The position numbers and the translations under genes were made by a program. From assembly GCA_031179905.1 (NCBI GenBank), contig JAPSHL010000009.1:1-36874 (forward strand): a stretch of 36,874 bases of DNA, written 5' to 3'. Source of the stretch: Bacillus sp. (in: firmicutes). Its GTDB lineage: Bacteria; Bacillota; Bacilli; Bacillales; Cytobacillaceae. This document shows, in pieces, positions 31,752 to 36,874 of the stretch. Position 1 is the stretch's first letter; the number at the start of each line of letters is the position of its first letter. The notes under the pieces were generated by a model. The model was not told where the DNA came from, made no database searches, and saw nothing but the letters and a program-made list of their open reading frames with translations.

Positions 31752-33230
31752 TTGGAGAATGAAAATAACATAAAAGAGGAAAATGAAAACGAAGCGGGAG
31801 ATAAAGATTCCAGTTTTATCCGCATAAAGAAGTTTCACTTTGTCATGCTTTTATTCTTTACGGTCATATTGGCTGCCGGTATTACAACTGTTGCACTGGC
31901 ATTCGGCGAAGAACCGGCAGTTACGGTTGGTACAGATAGAAGCGAATTTTCAAAGCTTTATTCTGCATACGACACAATTAAAGACAAGTTTTATCAGGAT
32001 GTCGAGACAGAAGACTTGGTGAATGGAGCCATTGACGGCATGTTCACAGCTTTGGATGATCCTTATTCCGATTATATGAACCAGGAGGAAGCATCAAGCT
32101 TCAATGAGAGTATCTCCTCTTCATTTGAAGGAATCGGAGCAGAAATACAGGAAAAGGATGACAGCATTATTGTTGTGTCACCAATTAAAGGGTCTCCTGC
32201 AGAAAAAGCCGGTGTTAAACCGAACGACAAAATCTTAACTGTTGATGGTAAAAGCTTACAAGGCATGAGTTCATCTGAAGCTGTTACTCTTATTAGGGGC
32301 AAAAAAGGGACAACAGTAAGCCTAGAAATAGAGAGGGCAGGAACTGAAGATACACTAAAAATTGACATTGTCAGGGACACCATTCCGATTGAGACTGTAT
32401 ACGGCGAACTGCGAGATGACGGTATTGGGGAAATTCAAATCACCAGCTTCTCGACAGACACCGCACAAGAGCTTGTCGATAAACTGAATGAATTTAAGGA
32501 AAAAGGCATGAAGGGGATTGTACTTGATTTAAGACAAAACCCAGGCGGATTGCTTACTCAAGTTCAAGAAATAGCCAACCTGTTTGTGCCGGAAGGAAAG
32601 CTGATTTTCCAAGTAGAGCATAAAAACGGCAAGATTGAACAAGTTGCTTCTGAGAACACGAAAACAAATGATCTTCCGTTAGTTGTTTTAATTGATGAGG
32701 GAAGTGCCAGTGCTTCAGAAATATTGGCAGCGGCCGTGAACCAGTCTGCAGATGTTCCGTTAGTCGGAGTTAAATCATTCGGTAAAGGAACGGTACAAAG
32801 TGCGATTGAATTATCAGATGGAAGCAACATTAAATTTACAACCGATAAGTGGTTGACACCAAATGGAAGCTGGATACATGAAAAAGGAATTGAACCGACC
32901 TATAAGGTCGAGCTTCCTAACTATGCGAAGCTTACGGTTATTAATCCTGATACGAAGTTGAAACGTGACTCGAATTCCAATGAAGTGAAAACAGCACAGG
33001 AAATGCTGAATGCACTCGGCTACAAAGTAGACAATGCGAACGGCTATTTTGATGAAAGCACAGAGGAAGCAACAAAGGAATTCCAAGAGAAAGAAAAACT
33101 GAAAACTGATGGTGTCATTACTGGAGATACCACGTTGAAGCTTATGGAGAAGCTAAGCGAGAAAATCCAAAAAAATGATACACAAATGAATAAAGCAATT
33201 GAAGTATTGAATGAAGAACTGAAAAAGTAA
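31752..33230 (+). CDS. ctpA: Carboxy-terminal processing serine protease (S41, CtpA/CtpB type)
   Basis: This protein of about 492 residues has a charged cytoplasmic head, one membrane helix (HFVMLLFFTVILAAGITTVAL), a PDZ domain (GIGAEIQEKDDSIIVVSPI onward) and an S41 protease core. Catalytic Ser lies in EGSASASEIL and Lys in FGKGTVQ. A C-terminal peptidoglycan-binding repeat (SNEVKTAQEMLNALGYKVD) follows. It acts outside the membrane on cell-wall or sporulation proteins. The start is uncertain: TTG 31752 has a GGTGA site, ATG 31734 and 31719 have weaker ones. It lies after yodJ, matching the yodJ-ctpA order of B. subtilis. Confidence 0.94.
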   Translation: MENENNIKEENENEAGDKDSSFIRIKKFHFVMLLFFTVILAAGITTVALAFGEEPAVTVGTDRSEFSKLYSAYDTIKDKFYQDVETEDLVNGAIDGMFTALDDPYSDYMNQEEASSFNESISSSFEGIGAEIQEKDDSIIVVSPIKGSPAEKAGVKPNDKILTVDGKSLQGMSSSEAVTLIRGKKGTTVSLEIERAGTEDTLKIDIVRDTIPIETVYGELRDDGIGEIQITSFSTDTAQELVDKLNEFKEKGMKGIVLDLRQNPGGLLTQVQEIANLFVPEGKLIFQVEHKNGKIEQVASENTKTNDLPLVVLIDEGSASASEILAAAVNQSADVPLVGVKSFGKGTVQSAIELSDGSNIKFTTDKWLTPNGSWIHEKGIEPTYKVELPNYAKLTVINPDTKLKRDSNSNEVKTAQEMLNALGYKVDNANGYFDESTEEATKEFQEKEKLKTDGVITGDTTLKLMEKLSEKIQKNDTQMNKAIEVLNEELKK

Positions 33231-33231
33231 T

Positions 33232-33273
33232 ATGGAAAGGAGCGGCATTCTCTATTTGCCCTCCTTTTTCCAT
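33232..33273 (+). terminator. Terminator after the S41 protease
   Basis: ATGGAAAGGAG pairs with CTCCTTTTTCCAT (two bulged T) around an 18-base loop. The U-rich run lies within the 3' arm, so efficiency is uncertain. Confidence 0.6.
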
Positions 33274-33316
33274 TGTTATGCTTTGTCTTGATAATATAAA
33301 AAATAGGGGGATAAAG

Positions 33317-34222
33317 ATGAAAAAAACAGAAGTGTTTATATTATCCGGATTTTTGGGGAGCGGAAAAACAACCTTATTGAAGCGGCTGCTCACTCATGAA
33401 AAGGAAGAAGGCAGAAAAGTAGCAGTGCTGATGAATGAGTTAGGAGATATATCCATCGATTCAAATGAAGTAGAATCGGATGTACCGCTGAAGGAGCTGT
33501 TGGGCGGCTGCGTGTGCTGCACCATTCAAGATAAGCTGGAAGGTCAGCTTCAATCCCTCCTGCTTGAAGAAAAGCCTGATGTTATTTATTTAGAGACTAC
33601 AGGTGCAGCACATCCTGTTGAAACGATGGACAGTATCCTCTCCCCAATTTTCGCTGATAAACTATTGCTTAAAGGAATTATAACCGTTATGGATGGGAAG
33701 CTTTGGCTTGAGCGGTCAAAGATGAGCCCAGCTGTTGGTCAGCTACTTTTAGAACAAGTGCGTCATAGTAGTATGATTTTAATTAACAAACAGGATCAGT
33801 TGACAGAAGCAGAGAAATCTAAAGTAACATTTGAGCTACAAAGCATTAATCCTAAAGCATTCGCCATTTTAACAAGCTATTCAAAGCTTCCTATACAAAG
33901 GCTGAAAGATATGCATATCCAATTTGCTAAAGATACAGTAAAAACAACGCTTCAGTCATTGCAGCTCAGTTCTTTTGTATATCAATTTAAACACACGATA
34001 GCATCAGATAAATTCGAGGCATTTCTTAAAGAACTTCCAGACACGATTTACCGAATCAAAGGATATGTTCAATTCCATCAAAACCATTTTCCTGATTTAT
34101 TTCAGTATTCTTATGGCATGCCTTTGATGATGAGAGAAGATATGAAGATGCCGTTAAATCTAGTCTTTATCGGTGAAAATATGGATTGGAAGCAATTGAA
34201 GGAAAAGCTCGATATGCTATGA
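33317..34222 (+). CDS. COG0523 (CobW/P47K) GTPase, metal-trafficking type
   Basis: This 301-residue protein has Walker A GFLGSGKTTLLKR (residues 11-23) and the metal-binding GGCVCCTI (Cys65, 67, 68), which defines COG0523. ETTGAAHP (Walker B region), the NKQD guanine motif and a short C-terminal domain follow. Family members deliver zinc, cobalt or other metals to client enzymes. The specificity cannot be read from the sequence. GGGGG eight bases upstream fixes ATG 33317. The frame also opens at 33278 but without a ribosome binding site. I saw no Zur-box-like operator in the short upstream gap. Confidence 0.93.
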   Translation: MKKTEVFILSGFLGSGKTTLLKRLLTHEKEEGRKVAVLMNELGDISIDSNEVESDVPLKELLGGCVCCTIQDKLEGQLQSLLLEEKPDVIYLETTGAAHPVETMDSILSPIFADKLLLKGIITVMDGKLWLERSKMSPAVGQLLLEQVRHSSMILINKQDQLTEAEKSKVTFELQSINPKAFAILTSYSKLPIQRLKDMHIQFAKDTVKTTLQSLQLSSFVYQFKHTIASDKFEAFLKELPDTIYRIKGYVQFHQNHFPDLFQYSYGMPLMMREDMKMPLNLVFIGENMDWKQLKEKLDML

Positions 34223-34304
34223 TTTTTCGCTGCCAGCAATAGCCAGAATGAACTTTTAACAAAAAGGGCAAACTTTCTTTAGCTAAGGTATAAGGAGGGT
34301 CATT

Positions 34305-35132
34305 TTGTTCAAAAAGGGAAAGTTCATTCTTTATTTTGCTGTTGCCGCAAGTTTGCTTATGGTGTCTAGTGCGAATGCTGAAACAAAAGAGAATGCCCCA
34401 ATAACATATGGCATTCAGCTGCTGGAATGGAAAGAAGCGGAAGAAATAATTCCCCGCTACAGTAAGTTTTCTGTTTATGATATGGATACAGGCAAGGTTT
34501 TTCATGCCCAGCGGAGAGCAGGGTCACAGCATGCAGATGTACAGCCTCTGACTACAGCAGATACAAAGATAATGAAGGAAATCTATGGGGGAAAATGGAG
34601 CTGGAAAAGAAGGGCGATTCTTATTCTAAAAGATGATTATGTTTTAGCTGCATCCATGCATGGGATGCCTCACGGAGCTGGAGCATTAGCGAATAAGTTT
34701 CCAGGTCATTTCTGTATTCATTTTCTAGGAAGCACTACCCATAAAACCGACAATATGGATTTGTCTCATAAATTAATGGTATATAAAGCGGCTGGCACAT
34801 TAAAAATGCATCTTGACAGGCAAGATCCGAATGACACCGTGCGCTCGTTTATCGCGGGGATGAAAGAACAAGATAATACGATACTAAACCATCTAAGCAC
34901 AGTGAAAATGGATTGGCGAAGTGCCTTGGAAGAAGTAGAAAATATAAAGTTGCTTAAAGTGGATGAGGTTAAAGAATTTCAATCCGAAACGATGTTGCAC
35001 ATAAACATAGAATGGCATCTATATATTCAAAACGAGAAAAGAAAAAGCGAAATGAAGCAGCTGACATTAGTCAGAAGCTCACCACTTGAGCCGTGGAAAG
35101 TATTAGTTGATAAGGAGTTTTTTCCGTTATAA
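34305..35132 (+). CDS. Secreted protein of a conserved wall-associated family, function unknown
   Basis: This 275-residue protein starts at TTG 34305 behind AAGGAGGG (spacing five). The signal peptide (KFILYFAVAASLLMVSSANA) ends near residue 26. The mature protein has the pattern SQHADVQPLTTADTKIMKEI, GGKWSWKRRAILI, AASMHGMPHGAGA, GHFCIHFLGSTTHKTD. I recognise this block from Clostridium and Bacillus exported proteins that often also carry peptidoglycan-binding domains. The conserved His, Asp and Cys suggest an active site, but none is proven. A C-terminal NTF2-like extension (about 175-275) is possible. It follows the COG0523 gene on the same strand, 82 bp apart. Confidence 0.8.
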   Translation: MFKKGKFILYFAVAASLLMVSSANAETKENAPITYGIQLLEWKEAEEIIPRYSKFSVYDMDTGKVFHAQRRAGSQHADVQPLTTADTKIMKEIYGGKWSWKRRAILILKDDYVLAASMHGMPHGAGALANKFPGHFCIHFLGSTTHKTDNMDLSHKLMVYKAAGTLKMHLDRQDPNDTVRSFIAGMKEQDNTILNHLSTVKMDWRSALEEVENIKLLKVDEVKEFQSETMLHINIEWHLYIQNEKRKSEMKQLTLVRSSPLEPWKVLVDKEFFPL

Positions 35133-35137
35133 ATTAA

Positions 35138-35163
35138 AGCCGTATGCATATTTGCATACGGCT
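35138..35163 (+). other. Perfect 11-bp hairpin after the secreted-protein gene
   Basis: AGCCGTATGCA and TGCATACGGCT pair around TATT. No T-run follows, so it may be a weak terminator or an mRNA-end protector. Confidence 0.7.
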
Positions 35164-35228
35164 GTTCGTCTGCATAGAACAAAGCGTTATGTAGCATTAG
35201 CATCTTTTTTATAGCTTTTTTACGTTAA

Positions 35229-35471
35229 CTATCGCATCTCCCCAAATTTAGCGAAAGTCTTTTCTTCATCTACCAATCCGCAAGCAGCACATTGGATGCG
35301 GGAGTCAGGACCGTTATAGCCAATATGAAATGGGGAAAGATTATCTTCCGTGTACTCTTCTACAATATTCCCAGTTTGAGGGTCTAACTTAACAGATTGG
35401 GGCACTTGGCGGATAATATTGAATCTGCTTCTATTTGTCCGGCAATTCGGACAAGCATACGGTGTGCTCAT
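35229..35471 (-). CDS. Small zinc-ribbon protein
   Basis: This 80-residue protein has an N-terminal CPNC (about residues 7-10) and a C-terminal CAAC (about 61-64), a split zinc-ribbon that would hold one zinc ion. Between them lies an acidic, Gly/Pro-containing stretch. ATG 35471 is chosen because GGGAG lies seven bases upstream. ATG 35477 overlaps it. The function is not recognised. It is a free-standing gene convergent with the upstream secreted-protein gene. Confidence 0.8.
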   Translation of the reverse strand: MSTPYACPNCRTNRSRFNIIRQVPQSVKLDPQTGNIVEEYTEDNLSPFHIGYNGPDSRIQCAACGLVDEEKTFAKFGEMR

Positions 35472-35917
35472 AACCATACTCCCTTCAATTTTTATTTTCT
35501 AATGTACATTATTACTATTCCATCTTTTTTTTGGATATATACGTAAAATAACAGCCCCTTTTTTTAATAGTAACAATTATTGATTTTATGTTATTTAAGA
35601 CAAATTTTTGTCATAAATGATAAGAACAAACACCGTTTTAAAACTTGTCAATAGTTAAATTCATACTTTATATGACTATAATGGAAATTTATAGATTTTA
35701 GGTATATTGAAATAGAAAATAAAAAAATATGTCTCTATGCTTTGGGAGAGAAGTAATTAAAAAATTAGTAGAGTACTATGAAGACAATTAGCATAAAGCT
35801 AGATTTGTGTTCTTGAAATTTTATCCATAAATATGACAAAAATCATATGATATGATTTTTCTGTAAGCAAGCTTCGAAAACAATATTAAGAAATTCATAT
35901 TTTAGGAGGATTTTATT
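35472..35917. other. Long AT-rich gap upstream of the CAP-domain gene
   Basis: No gene is supported in this 446-bp gap. It contains a perfect 10-bp inverted repeat (arms AAAAATCATA 35838-35847 and TATGATTTTT 35851-35860), TTGTCA at 35645 with a poor -10, and a TATAAT at 35677 with no -35. The CAP gene promoter is therefore not settled. Confidence 0.5.
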
Positions 35918-36679
35918 GTGAAGAAAAAATTAATCTTTTCAACAGTAGCGGCAGCAGCTCTATTAATGTCTAATCCAGTTATGCATCAGGCTGATGCAGC
36001 TTCTAATCAAGAGAAAGAAGCGGTTAAAGTAACTTATCAATCATATAATCTTTCTGACGAACAAATTAATGCATTAGTAAAGAAATTTGCAGATAATGTG
36101 GATATAAATAAACTATTTACAACATATTATGGCAGCACAGCCAATTCAGCTAATAAAGAAACAAACAGCACAGACCTAGCAAAAACAGGAGCAACTGATA
36201 AGGGAGCCCCAGCGACTAATAAAATGAACACAGCGAACAAACAAGACACAACAGCTGCTAACACAAAGGCAAATGCTGAAAAAACAGAAGCTTCTGCAAG
36301 CGTAAGTGCATATGAAAAGGAAGTTGTTGAATTGACAAATACAGAAAGAGCCAAACAAGGCCTTCCTGCCCTGACTCTTGATACAGAATTAAGCAAGGTA
36401 GCTAGAGTTAAGTCTGAGGATATGAGCAAAAACAATTATTTTGATCATACAAGTCCGACATATGGCAGCCCATTTGATATGATGAAGCAATTTGGTGTTT
36501 CCTATAAAGCTGCTGGAGAAAACATTGCAAAAGGTCAAACTACACCAGAACAGGTTGTAAAGGCATGGATGAACAGTGAAGGTCACCGTGCAAATATTTT
36601 AAGCAGTAAATTCACTCACATTGGTGTGGGCTATGTAGCAGACGGTAATTATTGGACACAGCAATTCATCGGTAAATAA
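35918..36679 (+). CDS. Secreted CAP-domain (SCP-like/YkwD-type) protein
   Basis: GTG 35918 lies eight bases after TAGGAGGA and opens a 253-residue protein. A signal peptide ends at HQADA (about residue 27), then come a short helical part, a Ser/Thr/Asn/Lys/Ala-rich low-complexity linker (about 70-128) and a C-terminal CAP domain (about 130-253). The CAP signatures are ELTNTERAKQGLPALTLD, NNYFDHTSP, GENIAKG, WMNSEGHRANIL and THIGVGY. Bacillus YkwD-type CAP proteins are exported and often present in spores. Biochemical function is not established. A terminator follows. Confidence 0.93.
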   Translation: MKKKLIFSTVAAAALLMSNPVMHQADAASNQEKEAVKVTYQSYNLSDEQINALVKKFADNVDINKLFTTYYGSTANSANKETNSTDLAKTGATDKGAPATNKMNTANKQDTTAANTKANAEKTEASASVSAYEKEVVELTNTERAKQGLPALTLDTELSKVARVKSEDMSKNNYFDHTSPTYGSPFDMMKQFGVSYKAAGENIAKGQTTPEQVVKAWMNSEGHRANILSSKFTHIGVGYVADGNYWTQQFIGK

Positions 36680-36688
36680 GCAAGTTTT

Positions 36689-36724
36689 AATAACCAGAGG
36701 ATAAGTATCCTTTGGTTATTTTTA
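36689..36724 (+). terminator. Terminator after the CAP-domain gene
   Basis: AATAACCAGAGGATA pairs with TATCCTTTGGTTATT around AG, followed by T-run. The remaining 150 bp to the window end hold no supported gene. Confidence 0.88.
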
Positions 36725-36874
36725 TGAGAAAATTTCCGCGTTTTTGAATTTTATTATATTTCCCAGTGATGGTGTACTTTAGTGGTTTTTTTAATGAGAA
36801 ATTTATATAATGGGTTTTCAAATAGTTCATTTGTGAAAAAAAGAAATAGTATCAACTAAACGGGGAATAATAAA

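Noticed and set aside
36127..36435. 102-residue minus-strand ORF within the CAP-domain gene
   Set aside because: It is an antisense shadow of the Ala/Thr-rich linker. The open frame is explained by codon bias and there is no ribosome binding site.
1..36874. CRISPR arrays, insertion sequences, tRNA or rRNA genes
   Set aside because: No regularly spaced repeats, transposase motifs, long terminal inverted repeats, or cloverleaf-like or rRNA sequences were noticed on reading the window.

Overview
The window comes from the chromosome of a low-GC, endospore-forming member of the Bacillaceae (Bacillus/Niallia-like). The evidence is a set of proteins characteristic of that family (YpiP-, YpjP-, YpmR-, YpmS-, YozE-, YodN-, YozD- and Spo0M-like), strong AGGAGG-type ribosome binding sites, frequent TTG/GTG starts, and a gene order that largely follows the ypiP-ypjP / thyB-dfrA-yplQ / ilvA-ypmR-ypmS-msrAB and yodN-yozD / deoD-yodJ-ctpA neighbourhoods of Bacillus subtilis. 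Species cannot be assigned from the sequence alone.

Region 1 (1-1448) holds a 5'-truncated YpiP-type methyltransferase and ypjP. Region 2 (about 1460-12350) is a large Ter (tellurium/stress resistance) island placed between ypjP and thyA. It has four parts: terD-terC behind an ECF-sigma-type promoter; an overlapping four-gene set of enzymes (HpcH/HpaI aldolase, TRSP-type phosphoribosyltransferase, StiP/PELOTA phosphoribosyltransferase-like protein, HAD phosphatase) that matches the predicted nucleoside-like biosynthetic module of Ter systems; a small convergent membrane-protein gene; and yceG-telA-terD-terD behind a second, consensus-perfect TGAAAC-N16-CGTA promoter. The likely theme is a cell-envelope/metal stress response in which TerC (membrane) and TerD/TelA (cytosol) work with a small-molecule pathway. 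The island is followed by a secreted anthrax-lethal-factor-like metalloprotease gene with a perfect dyad over its -10 region.

Region 3 (13224-22217) is core metabolism and signalling: thyA-dfrA (folate/dTMP, translationally coupled), hemolysin III, a membrane protein, ilvA, degV, a DUF2639 micro-protein, an orphan sporulation-kinase-like histidine kinase, and the coupled ypmR-ypmS pair.

Region 4 (22217-25530) holds a DUF4397 protein, a second-type RsgA GTPase preceded by a tyrosine-rich leader ORF overlapping a terminator hairpin (a probable attenuator, the most novel element seen), and msrA-msrB.

Region 5 (25530-36874) holds a membrane-anchored SGNH hydrolase, yozE, yodN, a small membrane ORF, yozD, spo0M (third TGAAAC-N16-CGTA promoter), a 41-codon micro-ORF, deoD-yodJ-ctpA, a COG0523 GTPase, a secreted wall-type protein of unknown function, a zinc-ribbon protein and a secreted CAP-domain protein. 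Rho-independent terminators separate most units. No tRNA, rRNA, insertion sequence or CRISPR array was seen.
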